A stretch of 64,000 nt of DNA from Posidoniimonas polymericola (GTDB lineage Bacteria > Planctomycetota > Planctomycetia > Pirellulales > Lacipirellulaceae): NCBI RefSeq assembly GCF_007859935.1, contig NZ_SJPO01000005.1:186001-250000 (forward strand), read 5' to 3'. This document shows, in pieces, positions 9,552-19,127 of the stretch (its first letter is position 1; each line of letters opens with the position of its first letter). The notes under the pieces were generated by a model that made no database searches, was not told the origin of the DNA, and saw only the letters and a list, made by a program, of their open reading frames with translations. The translations under genes and the position numbers were made by a program.

Positions 9552-10235
9552 CTAGACGGCCGCCCAGCCGGTGGGGCCGGAGGTGGGGTCTTCGAGCGGC
9601 ACGTCTTCGCCGGGCGAAGAACGCGAGACCGACTGCTGGGAGTTTGAGAGCCAAGTGAAGAGCTCTGCGAACTTCAGCCCCTGCAACCACAGCGGCTTGC
9701 GGACGCTCAGCTCGGTTAGCACCTCCATGTTGGCCCCCTCGACGCCAACGCAGAAGAAGCTGAAGCTCTTGGCCTTCTCGCCGGCCTCGATGCGGCTGAT
9801 GACCGGCTTCCAGTGGTCGTTGGGCTCGCCGTCGGTGATCAGGAAGGCCCACGGGCGGTAGTAGGCAACGCCGTTCTCCCGGTAGGCGTCCTTGCGCTGC
9901 TCGATCATGTCCAGCGCGATCGAGACCGCCTCGCCCAGCGGCGTGCCGCCGATGGCGTTGAGCGTGGGGGGATCAAACGCCTCGGCGGTGACGAAGTCGA
10001 CCACGGTCTGCACCCGGCCCCCAAAGGTCACCACCGCGACCTCGACCCGCTTAGCGGCGAGCGGGTCGGTCAGCAACGCCTGGCGGTAGATCTGGAGCCC
10101 CTTGTTGAGCTCGTCGAGCTTGGGGCCGTGCATACTAGTCGACGTGTCCAGCAGCAGCACGCAGGGGACACGGGGCTCTGGGTTCTCAGCGAACTCAACG
10201 TTGCTGAAAACGCTATCAGCGCGAAGCTGGTCCAT
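9552..10235 (-). CDS. TerY-like VWA-domain protein
   Basis: A 227-residue, mostly single-domain von Willebrand A protein without signal peptide, so probably cytosolic. The MIDAS motif DTSTS is at residues 30-34, with GGTP and ITDGEPND supplying the other metal contacts. The length and the short tail rich in Ser/Pro match TerY-type proteins. It is first in the operon with the PP2C phosphatase and the kinase. The ATG at 10235 is preferred because a GGAG lies about 10 bases upstream; the 47 codons of open frame before it are not conserved-looking. Ter proteins such as TerD or TerC are not seen nearby, so a link to tellurite resistance should not be assumed. Confidence 0.82.
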   Translation of the reverse strand: MDQLRADSVFSNVEFAENPEPRVPCVLLLDTSTSMHGPKLDELNKGLQIYRQALLTDPLAAKRVEVAVVTFGGRVQTVVDFVTAEAFDPPTLNAIGGTPLGEAVSIALDMIEQRKDAYRENGVAYYRPWAFLITDGEPNDHWKPVISRIEAGEKAKSFSFFCVGVEGANMEVLTELSVRKPLWLQGLKFAELFTWLSNSQQSVSRSSPGEDVPLEDPTSGPTGWAAV

Positions 10236-10603
10236 TGGTAGGTCATCTCCGGGAATATACGCAATCGTCGATCTGCACTGCCCCGCTGTGTGCATCTCAC
10301 GCCGAGGTGGACGCCACTGTGAGGACTGCTGATTCCCTGTTCCACCATCTATATTGCGCACTTCCGCGGCAATCACGCAAGCCTTCTCGAGTGCAACCTT
10401 TGCAATTCCTCGCGGACGCTAGCCGAACTCTCCGATTGAGGTCGACTTTGTCGGCCGCCGGCGCGGTAGTTTTCCGCGGGGCAGCGTCAAGAATCACTTA
10501 GCCTAAAGCGTGAATCCAGCACGCCGAGCGACGATCGGGTAGAATCCAGCCCTGCCGCCACCCCGCAGCTGGCAGCCTCGCGACCACACCTGCCGTACCG
10601 CCG
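10236..10603. promoter_or_regulatory. Divergent intergenic region between triad operon and DUF58 operon
   Basis: A 368-base non-coding gap from which both neighbouring operons are transcribed outwards, so it must contain two promoters. No confident -35/-10 pair or operator palindrome was picked out by eye, and no small gene is supported. Confidence 0.5.
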
Positions 10604-11494
10604 ATGCCAATCTCGCCGCCAGAACTCCTGCCGCCCGACCTGATGAGCCAGCTCGAGCGGCTGGAATTGGTCACCCGCAAGGTGTTCCGGGGCCGGATGA
10701 AGGGCGAACGACGCAGCAAACGGAAGGGCGAATCGGTCGAGTTCGCCGATTACCGCAACTACACCCCAGGCGACGACCTCCGCCGGGTCGACTGGAACCT
10801 CTACGCCCGGCTCGACAAACTGATCCTCAAGCTGTTCCTTGAAGAGGAAGACCTCCACTTCTACACGCTGATTGACGCCTCGCCGTCGATGGCGTTCGGC
10901 GAACCGACCAAGCTGGAATACGCCAAGCGCCTGGCCGCTGCCCTTGGGTTTATCGGCCTGGTAAAAAGCGATCGAGTCGTGATCGAGACCCTCGGCCAGG
11001 GGCTGCGGGACCGCTCGCCCGTGCTGCGCGGCCGCAAGAGCGTCTGGCGGATGCTGGAGCAACTCTCACAGATCGAGCCCGACCAGGACGGTTCGCTTTC
11101 AGAAGGAGTGAAGCGGTTCTGCCTACGGAACGCGGGCAAGGGGGTCGTGGTTCTGATCTCCGACCTGATGGACAAGCAGGGCTACGAGCCGGCCCTAAAG
11201 TACCTGATGGCCCAGCGGGTGGACGTCTACCTGATCCACGTGCTCAGCCAAGAGGAGATCGACCCGGACGTCACCGGCGACCTGAGGCTGGTCGACTGTG
11301 AGGACCAGGACTTTGCCGAGATCACCGTCAGCGCCCCGCTGCTGTCGCGGTACAAGCAGACGCTCGCCGCGTTCACCGCCGGCGCCCAGGAGTTTTGCTC
11401 CAAGCGCGGCATGGCGTACCTGTTGGCGAACAACCAGATGCCGGTCAACGAGCTGATGACGAACTACATGCGCCGCCGCGGGCTGGTGCGTTAG
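10604..11494 (+). CDS. DUF58 domain-containing protein
   Basis: A 296-residue cytosolic protein of the DUF58 family, a degenerate VWA-fold group found beside MoxR ATPases and BatA/BatB proteins. The signature GDDLRRVDWNLYARLDKL is near residues 50-67, followed by LIDASPSM (about 89-96), a MIDAS-like segment. It probably works in assembly or maturation of membrane complexes with the next gene, which begins 17 bases after its stop codon. No MoxR gene is present upstream, where this family usually has one; the gap to the divergent triad operon holds none. Confidence 0.85.
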   Translation: MPISPPELLPPDLMSQLERLELVTRKVFRGRMKGERRSKRKGESVEFADYRNYTPGDDLRRVDWNLYARLDKLILKLFLEEEDLHFYTLIDASPSMAFGEPTKLEYAKRLAAALGFIGLVKSDRVVIETLGQGLRDRSPVLRGRKSVWRMLEQLSQIEPDQDGSLSEGVKRFCLRNAGKGVVVLISDLMDKQGYEPALKYLMAQRVDVYLIHVLSQEEIDPDVTGDLRLVDCEDQDFAEITVSAPLLSRYKQTLAAFTAGAQEFCSKRGMAYLLANNQMPVNELMTNYMRRRGLVR

Positions 11495-11511
11495 GAGCCG
11501 CAAGGAAGGCC

Positions 11512-13551
11512 ATGCTGGACGGACTGTTTCGCAACACGCTGTCGCCGCTGCAGTGGTCGCTCATGCTGGCGATCCCGCCGGCGATCCTCGCGCTGTACTT
11601 CCTGAAGCTCAAGCGGATGCCGATCGAGGTGCCGAGCACCTACCTGTGGCGAAAGTCGATTGAGGACTTGCGGGTCAACAGCTTCTGGCAGCGGCTGCGG
11701 CAGAGCATCCTGCTGCTGCTCCAGTTGCTGCTGGTGGCGTTGGCGATCTTCGCCCTCCTCCGGCCAGGTTGGGAAGGGACCGAGCTAGGCGGCGAGCGGA
11801 TCATCTTCCTGGTCGACAACTCGGCCAGCATGGGGACCGAGGACGTCGCGGACGCGAAGGACCGGCTGGCCTCGGCTAAGAAGAAAGTGGCCGGGTTAAT
11901 CGATCAGCTCGACTCGAGCATGTCGGCGATGATCATCGCCTTCGCCGACACGCCGCACGTCGTGCAGCAGTTTACTGGCAGCCAGGGCGTGCTCCGCGAA
12001 CGCCTGGAGTCGATTGAGCTGACCTCGCAGCCGACCAACCTACTCGAGGCGCTCAAGCTGGCCGGCGGGCTCGCCAACCCGGGCCAAATGACGCTGCAGG
12101 ACTCCGGCGTGGAGGTCGAGGTGATCGAGCCCGTCACCACCAGCCTGTACATCTTCAGCGACGGCCGCTTCGAGGACGTTGAGGGGTTCGACCTGGGCGG
12201 GCTCGACCCGAGTTACGTGCCGCTCGGCTCGACCGACACCGCCAACCTGGCGGTTACCGCGTTCAGCACCCGCCGCAACGAGGTCCGCCCCGAAGAGCGC
12301 GAGGCGTTCGTCCAGGTGACTAACTTCACCGAGGCCGACCAGGACGTGGTGGTCGAGGTCCAGCTAGACGGCCAGTTCCTCGACGCCAAGCAGGCGAGCC
12401 TCGAGGCCGGCAAATCGGCTTCGCTCAGCTTCCCGCTGGCCGACGCGCCGCCGGGCAGGCTCACCGCCACCATCGACGCCGAGTCGCTCACCGCCGCTTC
12501 CGACAGGCTTAAGATCGACAACGAGGCCTACGCCGGCCTCAACCGGCAGGAGCAGGGCAAGGTGCTGCTGGTCACTCAGGGGAACAAGGTGCTTGAGGCC
12601 GCGCTCTCCACCGAGCGTGCCGGAAGGATCGCCGACCTAACCGTAATCACGCCCGCGGGGCTCGACACCGAAGAGTACAAGCGGGACGCCCAGTCGGGCG
12701 AGTACGCCCTGATCATCTACGACGTCTGCGCGCCGGCCGAGATGCCGCGTTCGCACACGCTCTTTATTGGCAGCCGCCCGCCGCTCGCCGGCTGGCAGGG
12801 CAAGCCGGAGGTCGATGCGGAGCGCTTCCCTCAGGTGATCGACTGGAACCGCGCCCACCCGCTGCTGGCGTACGTCGAGTTGAGCGACCTGTGGATCTAC
12901 GAGAGCCAGCTGGTCGATCCGCCGCAGGGAGGGACCGCGCTGATCGACTCGAGCAACGGGCCCCTGATGGCGATCGCCCCCCGCGACAGCTACGAGGATG
13001 TTGTGCTCGGCTTCCCCATCATCGTCTACCGCGACGGGTCGGCCATGGGCAACACCCGCTGGTTTCGCCGCCGCAGCTTTCCCACGTTCTGGCTCAACAC
13101 GCTCAGCTACCTGGTTGGCCAGCTCGCCGGCGACGCGGCAAACCAGGCCGAACCGGGCGAGCCGATCGAGTTCCGCCCGGTGACCAACGTCCCTGAGGTC
13201 GTGGTGCGCTCGCCCAGCGGCGCCAAGACCACCCTCACCCGCTCCGGCGACACCACCTTCCAGTTCCAAGACACCGCCGAGCCAGGCGTGTACGAGGTGC
13301 TCGAGCGAGGCCAGGTCAGCAAGCGTTTCGCGGTGAACCTGTTCGACCGGCAGGAGAGCGACGTGCGTCTACGGGCGTCGCAGCAGGAGGCCGGCCCCGG
13401 GATCGACTCGATCCGCATCGGCTACACTGATGTCACCGCCGAGGCCGGCGGGGCGCCGGCCCGCAAGGAGCTGTGGCAGCTGCTGCTGGCGCTCGCGCTG
13501 GTGGTGTTGATGGCGGAGTGGTACGTGTGCAACCGCCGGGTGTACATCTGA
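11512..13551 (+). CDS. BatA-type membrane protein with VWA domain
   Basis: A 679-residue inner membrane protein. It opens with a BatA-type N-terminal region (LSPLQWSLML..., then the ALYFLKLKRMPIEVPST motif at about 25-41) and a second hydrophobic helix near 65-85, then a VWA domain with MIDAS FLVDNSASMG (about 101-110). A long Ig/CARDB-like extracytoplasmic region follows, and a last transmembrane helix (about 655-672) ends in a short basic tail. The ATG at 11512 is preceded by AAGGAAGG; the open frame reaches back into the DUF58 gene but upstream codons are not conserved. Its partner DUF58 protein is encoded just upstream, suggesting a two-gene operon. Confidence 0.82.
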   Translation: MLDGLFRNTLSPLQWSLMLAIPPAILALYFLKLKRMPIEVPSTYLWRKSIEDLRVNSFWQRLRQSILLLLQLLLVALAIFALLRPGWEGTELGGERIIFLVDNSASMGTEDVADAKDRLASAKKKVAGLIDQLDSSMSAMIIAFADTPHVVQQFTGSQGVLRERLESIELTSQPTNLLEALKLAGGLANPGQMTLQDSGVEVEVIEPVTTSLYIFSDGRFEDVEGFDLGGLDPSYVPLGSTDTANLAVTAFSTRRNEVRPEEREAFVQVTNFTEADQDVVVEVQLDGQFLDAKQASLEAGKSASLSFPLADAPPGRLTATIDAESLTAASDRLKIDNEAYAGLNRQEQGKVLLVTQGNKVLEAALSTERAGRIADLTVITPAGLDTEEYKRDAQSGEYALIIYDVCAPAEMPRSHTLFIGSRPPLAGWQGKPEVDAERFPQVIDWNRAHPLLAYVELSDLWIYESQLVDPPQGGTALIDSSNGPLMAIAPRDSYEDVVLGFPIIVYRDGSAMGNTRWFRRRSFPTFWLNTLSYLVGQLAGDAANQAEPGEPIEFRPVTNVPEVVVRSPSGAKTTLTRSGDTTFQFQDTAEPGVYEVLERGQVSKRFAVNLFDRQESDVRLRASQQEAGPGIDSIRIGYTDVTAEAGGAPARKELWQLLLALALVVLMAEWYVCNRRVYI

Positions 13552-13556
13552 CGGCG

Positions 13557-15050
13557 CTACTCGCTCACCCCTTCGGCGGTTGCGACCGCCTCGGTTGTCG
13601 GTTCTTCTTCGCCCTGGATGTAGGTCTGGCCGCGGTAGAACTGCGACCAACCGACGTACAGCACCGCGGTCGCCAGCATGGCCGCCGTGAAGAACCAGTA
13701 GTAGCTGGCGCCGGGCAGCATCACCGACCCGTCGTCGCGGGTAATGAAACCGTTGACGACCGCTGTAAAGACGTTTCCGATCGACACGCTCAGCATGCAG
13801 AACGCCATTACGAACGACTTCATCGCCCGCGGCGACTGGGTGTAAAAGAACTCGAGCATGGTGATCGACACCATAATTTCTGCCGATGTTAGCACGGCGT
13901 AAGCGGCCACCTGCCACCCGATGGAAGGGGTTTGCCCCGCTTGGATCCTGGCCTCGGCCAGCCCTGCGATCGCAAACGACCCGGCGCAGATGAACAGGCC
14001 AAGGCCAATCTTCCTCAGCGGCGTGACAGTGACCAGCCGCCCAATCGCCGGGTAGATCAGGTACGAGAACAGCGGAATCATCATCATCACAAAGACGGGA
14101 TTGAAGGCCTGCAGTTGCGATGCCGAAGCGGTGACCTGGACCGGGCCGGGCCCGAAGAGCGTCTCCGCGAACGATTGGGCGCCGCTGCTCCAGCCGGTTG
14201 GGTCGAACGCGAGCAGCGTGCGATCCATCTGTTCGGCCTGCAGCACCCAAGCGCTTGCGGTCTGGTCGAAGAGGGACCAGAACATCGCTACGAAAAGCAG
14301 CAGCGGCGTCAGGTTGGCCACCGCCCGCAGTCCGTCGGCACTGAAGGTCTCGGTCCAAAAACGCGGCCCGGCGGCCGGGATGTGAACGAATGTGTTGCGG
14401 CCCATCCAGAACAACAGCGTCGCCAGCCCCATCAAGATGCCGGGCACCCCGAACGCCCACCCCGGGCCGTAGTGGATCAGCAGCAGCGGCGTCAGCAACG
14501 TCGAGATGGTCGAGCCGAGGTTGATCGAGAAGTAGAACCAGCTCATTGCGCGAGGAATCAGCCCCTGGCTGGCGGCGCCGAATTGGTCCCCGACGTGCGA
14601 GGTCACGCACGGCTTGATGCCGCCGGCGCCGAGCGAGATCAGCCCGAGCCCGACGAACATCACCCACTTGGAGTGCACGGCGGTAGTGAGCGGCGTGTCC
14701 ATCAGGGCCAGCACGAAGTGCCCCAGGCAGTAGACGATCGACAAGTACAGGATCGTGCGGTACTTGCCCAGGTAGCGGTCGGCGATGATCGCCCCCAGGA
14801 ACGGGGTGGCGTACACCGCCGCGACGAACCAGCCGAGGACCTGCTTGGCGCCCTCGCCGGTCAGCGGGTCAAGTTGCCCGCTGACGTCGAAGAGGTGCTT
14901 GGTCATGAAGACGGTTAGGATCGCCTTCATCCCGTAAAAGCTGAACCGCTCGGCCGCTTCGTTCCCAACAATGTAGGGGATGCCGCGGGGCATGCCGCTG
15001 GTATTGTCGGGGGTTGTGCGGTAGGCAGACGCGTTTGAATTCTCAGACAT
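13557..15050 (-). CDS. POT/PTR-family proton-coupled peptide transporter
   Basis: A 497-residue inner membrane transporter of the POT (PTR2) family of the major facilitator superfamily, importing di- or tripeptides with protons. Twelve or more hydrophobic helices are visible. The first PTR2-type motif is [16 protein letters not shown] (about 29-44; ExxERF), and the second is FYFSINLGS (about 165-173). A segment [15 protein letters not shown] in the second half is also typical. The length is normal. The ATG at 15050 starts 21 residues before the first motif. It converges with the BatA-type gene, with only five bases between stop codons. Confidence 0.9.
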   Translation of the reverse strand: MSENSNASAYRTTPDNTSGMPRGIPYIVGNEAAERFSFYGMKAILTVFMTKHLFDVSGQLDPLTGEGAKQVLGWFVAAVYATPFLGAIIADRYLGKYRTILYLSIVYCLGHFVLALMDTPLTTAVHSKWVMFVGLGLISLGAGGIKPCVTSHVGDQFGAASQGLIPRAMSWFYFSINLGSTISTLLTPLLLIHYGPGWAFGVPGILMGLATLLFWMGRNTFVHIPAAGPRFWTETFSADGLRAVANLTPLLLFVAMFWSLFDQTASAWVLQAEQMDRTLLAFDPTGWSSGAQSFAETLFGPGPVQVTASASQLQAFNPVFVMMMIPLFSYLIYPAIGRLVTVTPLRKIGLGLFICAGSFAIAGLAEARIQAGQTPSIGWQVAAYAVLTSAEIMVSITMLEFFYTQSPRAMKSFVMAFCMLSVSIGNVFTAVVNGFITRDDGSVMLPGASYYWFFTAAMLATAVLYVGWSQFYRGQTYIQGEEEPTTEAVATAEGVSE

Positions 15051-15205
15051 CCGCTTCCGGTTGGCTGGGGAGGGGCGGCAGGCAGGTGTGCTCCGTTTGG
15101 CCCATCGGCAGTGTCTTGCCGCATTGAGCGTGCAACGGCAGCAGGGCAGACGCCCAGTCTAACCGAGCGACGGGCCACGCACAGCGCGGGCTTTCGCGTC
15201 CCCGG

Positions 15206-16453
15206 TCAATTCGGGGGAGCGAGCATCAGGGGAGAGTCCGCGGCGGCGTCTGTCGACTCGAATGGCGGGGGCGGCTCGGGCGTTGGGGCGAACCGTGGCC
15301 AGAGCAACCACGCGCCCACTAGCACGCTGGCCGCGATCATCCACGGTGCGTGCCGCCGCCAGGCAAGCTCCTCGCCGATAATCGGCCGGCTCGCCGCCAG
15401 GGCGCCGGTGCTCACCCCCAGCCGCTGCGCCAGCTGGAGCAGCACCGCGAGCAGCGCCGACGGATCCGCGTAGCGGTCCTCGGGGCGTTTGGCCAGCATC
15501 CGCGCGATGGTGCGGGCCATGTCGCGGGGGACCGAGGTGCGAAGCGTGCGGATGTCGGGAGCCCGGTCCCCCTGGTGCTGCAGCAGCTTCTGCAGCGCGG
15601 TCCCCTCTGGGAACGGAGGGCGGCCGGTAAGCATGAAGAACAACGTGCAGCCCAACGAGTAGATGTCGCTGCGCGCGTCGGCGTTGCGCGGGTCGCGGGC
15701 CTGCTCGGGGGCGATGTAGTCGAATGTGCCAAGGGTTGCGCCGCTGGCGGTCAGGTCGTGACGCTCCTCGTCGACCTGCTTCAGCCGGGCGAGCCCCATG
15801 TCGACCACCTTCACGCGGCCGTCGCGGGTAATGAGGATGTTCGAGGGCTTGATGTCACGGTGCACGACGTCGCGGCGCCAGGCGTGCTGCAGCGCGTCGG
15901 TGATCTGGATCGCGAAGCTGAGCGCGTCGGCCACCCCCAGCGGACCATTCTCCGCAACGAGATCGCGTAGGTTGGCCCCCTCGACGTACTCGAAGATGAT
16001 GTACCGCAGCCCGCGGGCCTCGCCTACCGAGTACACCCGGGCGATGCTCGGGTGGTCCAGTCGGGCGGCCGACTGGGCCTCGACCTCAAACCGGCGGCGG
16101 GTCTCTTCATCGGTGGCGTGGTGCGTCGAGAGAACCTTGAGAGCGACCGTCCGCTGCAGGGCCAGGTCGATGCCGCGGAACACGGCGCCCATGCCGCCGC
16201 CGCCGACAAACTCTTCGAGCAACACCTCGTTGATCGTCTGCCCACGCAGCGCCAGCCCCAGTTCCTTCGGCCGCAACCCAGAGTAGGCGGCGTCCTCCGC
16301 GATTGGCTTGCCACTTGAGAAGACGGTGTTCTCGATCTCGCTAATCAACGCCGAGTCGTCGCCCGGCCCACTCAGTCCCTCCGGACCGGTCACGCCGGTT
16401 GCCGAGACAGTCGGCGTGTCGTCGGTCGGCGGCTCAGGGGGCGGGGTCGGCAC
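15206..16453 (-). CDS. Membrane-anchored Ser/Thr protein kinase (Hanks type)
   Basis: A 415-residue Hanks-type kinase. Glycine-rich loop FVGGGGMGAVFRG (about 82-94), catalytic Lys in VALKVLS, catalytic loop VHRDIKPSNIL and metal-binding DMGLA in place of DFG, followed by APE in the form YIAPEQ. The catalytic domain is followed by one transmembrane helix (about 371-391) and a short Pro-rich outer tail without PASTA or TPR repeats. The N-terminal 60 residues are Pro/Thr-rich and probably disordered. The start is GTG at 16453. Kinases of this kind are abundant in planctomycetes; substrate unknown. Confidence 0.88.
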   Translation of the reverse strand: MPTPPPEPPTDDTPTVSATGVTGPEGLSGPGDDSALISEIENTVFSSGKPIAEDAAYSGLRPKELGLALRGQTINEVLLEEFVGGGGMGAVFRGIDLALQRTVALKVLSTHHATDEETRRRFEVEAQSAARLDHPSIARVYSVGEARGLRYIIFEYVEGANLRDLVAENGPLGVADALSFAIQITDALQHAWRRDVVHRDIKPSNILITRDGRVKVVDMGLARLKQVDEERHDLTASGATLGTFDYIAPEQARDPRNADARSDIYSLGCTLFFMLTGRPPFPEGTALQKLLQHQGDRAPDIRTLRTSVPRDMARTIARMLAKRPEDRYADPSALLAVLLQLAQRLGVSTGALAASRPIIGEELAWRRHAPWMIAASVLVGAWLLWPRFAPTPEPPPPFESTDAAADSPLMLAPPN

Positions 16454-16568
16454 GGGTAGGTCTGACTCGGCTTGTTCGGGCTCCCGACCGTTAGAATGGG
16501 CCGACGAATATCCTGTTTAAGAGTCTAGGCCCGGCTATCCGAGGGGTCAAACAAGGTCAGCCAGCGGC

Positions 16569-18176
16569 TCAATTGCCGCGGACTTCCACCCGCTCGAGGG
16601 TCCCGACATGCCCGTTCTCGGCCGACGCACCGGCCACAACCAGCAGCGACTGCCCGTCGGCGGGCACCAGCCGGTGGAAGAATCGCGGGTCGGCCAGCTT
16701 GCCGACCGACTTCCATTCGGACGCCCCCGGAGCCAGGGCGTAGACCTCGCCCTGCATGCCCGAGGCGTACACGACGCCGTCCAGATTCCAGGCCGACACG
16801 CCGAAACCGCTGATCCCCTTGCCGGGAAGCTTGGGGAGTTCGGACCACGCGTCGGTCGCGGGATCGTAGGCGTCGACCCGATTGGTAACGCCCTCGTCTT
16901 GCAGCATGCCGCCGAGTACGACGAGCTTGCCATCAAGGTGCGAGGCGGCCAGGGCGCGGCGGTGGAACGGCGGCTCGGCGATTGCCTGCCAGCCCTGCTC
17001 AGGATGGTCGAACTCGTAGCGGAGTGCGTCGGTGCTCCACTCACCCGGGCTCTCGCCGGAAAGCTGCCAGCCGCCGACAACGTACAGGCTATCGCCAATC
17101 ACAACGGCGTCGTGCGACGAGCGGGGCGTCGGCAGCGGCTGGAGGGCGGTCCACTCGCCGCTCGATGGGTCGAAGCAGGCGAACTCGTCGGTGCTGTGCA
17201 TGTCCTCGGTCTCGCCGGCCGCGTTGCGCGAGTGCACGCCGCCGACGCGGTAGACTTTGCCGCCGTGCTCCACCAGTGGCAGGCCCTGCAGCGTGGTCTG
17301 CATCGGCAGACTCTCCCACGCCTGCCCGCCATCGAGTTTCAGACGACAGAAGTGCTGCGAGAGGTTGTCGCTAGAATGCTCGTGCTCGGTGCCGGTGTGG
17401 CCGCTGTAGACGTACACCCAGCCGTCCGCCGCGACCGCGCCGAAGCTGGCGACCGGCGTGGGGAGCTCTGGGTAGGCGCTCGCGGCTTGCATCTTCTCGG
17501 CCTGGGGCTGGTAGTTGGTAGTGAGCGTGAGGTAGTAGCTCTCACTGGTGTAGGCGTCGCCCTGGTACTCGCCGGCCGCGTCCTTCACCGTGTGGCCTAC
17601 CAGCAAACCTACCTCACCAGCGGCAAGGCCGACGAACTTCGCGACGCCGTGCTTGTTGGTCTTCGTGGTGGTCGGATCGCCGGTCGAGTCGGTCAGAGTC
17701 ACCTCGGCTCCCGGCAGCGGCTCGCCCTGGAAGGTCGCCAAGACACGCAGGGTCTCGCCGTCCCGCCACGGCAGCGCCGCGATGGTCTCGCCGGCGTCGC
17801 CCGACGCGGTGGGCTGCTCGTCGGCCAGCGGTGTTCGGTTTACCTCGTAACGCAGCATCGTGCCGTGGTAGACGCCGTACTCGATCGAAGACGTCAGCCG
17901 GGCCTCGGCCGAAACCGGCTCGACGCTGACCATGCCGTTCAGCCCGTCCTCCTCGACGCGCTCCATCTTCACAGCCTCGGCCGAGGCGCCCACGCCCCGC
18001 ATGACTTCGGCGGTCACGACGCACTCCGGCAGGCGGTAGGCGCGTTCGCCGATGCCCTCAGAGAAGAACAGCACGGCGTGGCCGTCTTCATTCGCAGAGA
18101 GCCAGGCGAAGTGGGCGGAGGCGGGGGCGGTTAGCAGCGTCAAGAGCAAGCACGCAGTTGCGGCGTGAGTGACCAT
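16569..18176 (-). CDS. Exported Kelch-repeat protein with DUF4198-like N-terminal region
   Basis: A 535-residue exported protein. A signal peptide covers about residues 1-21 and ends ASA-HFAW. The next ~200 residues contain a region beginning AHFAWLSANEDG that resembles the DUF4198 / periplasmic metal-uptake group, including a carboxypeptidase-regulatory-like beta-sandwich (LPGAEVTLTD). The rest is a Kelch beta-propeller: repeats with GG doublets and downstream Y and W residues, for example VYRVGGV, LYVVGGW and LVVLGGM. It could bind a ligand or partner at the cell surface. The fusion of the two halves is unusual; no active site was recognised. Confidence 0.75.
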   Translation of the reverse strand: MVTHAATACLLLTLLTAPASAHFAWLSANEDGHAVLFFSEGIGERAYRLPECVVTAEVMRGVGASAEAVKMERVEEDGLNGMVSVEPVSAEARLTSSIEYGVYHGTMLRYEVNRTPLADEQPTASGDAGETIAALPWRDGETLRVLATFQGEPLPGAEVTLTDSTGDPTTTKTNKHGVAKFVGLAAGEVGLLVGHTVKDAAGEYQGDAYTSESYYLTLTTNYQPQAEKMQAASAYPELPTPVASFGAVAADGWVYVYSGHTGTEHEHSSDNLSQHFCRLKLDGGQAWESLPMQTTLQGLPLVEHGGKVYRVGGVHSRNAAGETEDMHSTDEFACFDPSSGEWTALQPLPTPRSSHDAVVIGDSLYVVGGWQLSGESPGEWSTDALRYEFDHPEQGWQAIAEPPFHRRALAASHLDGKLVVLGGMLQDEGVTNRVDAYDPATDAWSELPKLPGKGISGFGVSAWNLDGVVYASGMQGEVYALAPGASEWKSVGKLADPRFFHRLVPADGQSLLVVAGASAENGHVGTLERVEVRGN

Positions 18177-18245
18177 CGTAGGTTCCTGTTCTGTCGCCGC
18201 CGTTGCACGGCGCGACGGTTGGTTGGGGGGTGAGGAAGGCCGGGC

Positions 18246-19127
18246 CTAGGGAATCTCGACCAGTTCGCCATCGCTAGCGTGGGCGAGGGCTTCGAGGGTC
18301 TCGTGGGGTGTCTCGGTCGGGATCAGCCGTGCTGAACCATCGACGAAAAGCATCTCGACGCCGCCCGGGTGGTCTCCGCGAAAGGTTTCCCACTCGTAGA
18401 GCTTGGTGACAATTCGGTCGCTGTTGAATTTACCGACGACCGAGGCCCAGGTGACCCCCGGGTAGGCGAAGGCCCACTGCGTAGAACCACCCGGCCCCGC
18501 GGCGCCGTGGGACCTCTCGTACAGGTTCGTCAGGCCGTAGTCGAGCTCGCCGACGAGGAACGTCTTCGACGCACCGTCGGCCGCAGAGATTCCGCTGACC
18601 GAAGTCTTGCCGCGGCTGGGGTCGATGATGGCGCCGTTGTGACAGAACAAGTTCGGCTCGCCAGTGTAGCGGTTGAACGGGTCGCGGTTGTAGCCGCTGC
18701 CGGTCGACACCCCGTAGCTCGCCGCACCCGGCGGCACGTCGCCGCCGACGAAGGTCATCGACGGGCACAGGAACACTTCGAGGCTGACTTCGGTGATCGC
18801 GGTGTTGGGTTCCTCACTAGGACGAACGGTGAAATCGTACTCCCCGTAGCGGGACGCCTCGTCGAGGTAGGGCAGCAGCCAAACAAACGCGCTCGCGTAG
18901 CGATCCTTGCCGGGGGGCTTGGCGGGCGGCAGCCGCTTGTGAGCGTCGTTGTACTGGTGCATCGCCAGCCCGACCTGCCGGAGATTGTTGATGCACGAGC
19001 ACCGCCGCGCCGCCTCGCGGGCCGACTGCACCGCCGGAAGCAACAGGGCAATCAGCACCCCGATGATGGCGATTGTCACCAGCAACTCCACCAGGGTAAA
19101 CCCGGCACGCTTTGAGCTAGGCGGCAT
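18246..19127 (-). CDS. DUF1559 pseudopilin-like protein
   Basis: A 293-residue protein with a class III (type IV pilin-like) N-terminus: a short basic leader, then GFTLVELL (prepilin peptidase cleaves after G) and a hydrophobic helix to about residue 33, followed by the SAREAARR segment conserved in the planctomycete DUF1559 family. The C-terminal DUF1559 domain carries the usual VDGSARLI near the end (about 265). It should be processed by a prepilin peptidase and assembled or retained at the cytoplasmic membrane surface. The start codon at 19127 overlaps the last 11 bases of the upstream PEP-CTERM gene, implying coupled expression. Confidence 0.88.
   Translation of the reverse strand: MPPSSKRAGFTLVELLVTIAIIGVLIALLLPAVQSAREAARRCSCINNLRQVGLAMHQYNDAHKRLPPAKPPGKDRYASAFVWLLPYLDEASRYGEYDFTVRPSEEPNTAITEVSLEVFLCPSMTFVGGDVPPGAASYGVSTGSGYNRDPFNRYTGEPNLFCHNGAIIDPSRGKTSVSGISAADGASKTFLVGELDYGLTNLYERSHGAAGPGGSTQWAFAYPGVTWASVVGKFNSDRIVTKLYEWETFRGDHPGGVEMLFVDGSARLIPTETPHETLEALAHASDGELVEIP

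Noticed and set aside
9529..9852. Longer N-terminus for the PP2C phosphatase (start at 9852)
   Set aside because: It would overlap most of the VWA gene and is not PP2C-like; the domain starts at 9528.
11395..11511. Extending the BatA-type protein 39 codons upstream into the DUF58 gene
   Set aside because: The ATG at 11512 has a good Shine-Dalgarno and starts the BatA signature; upstream codons lie in another gene.
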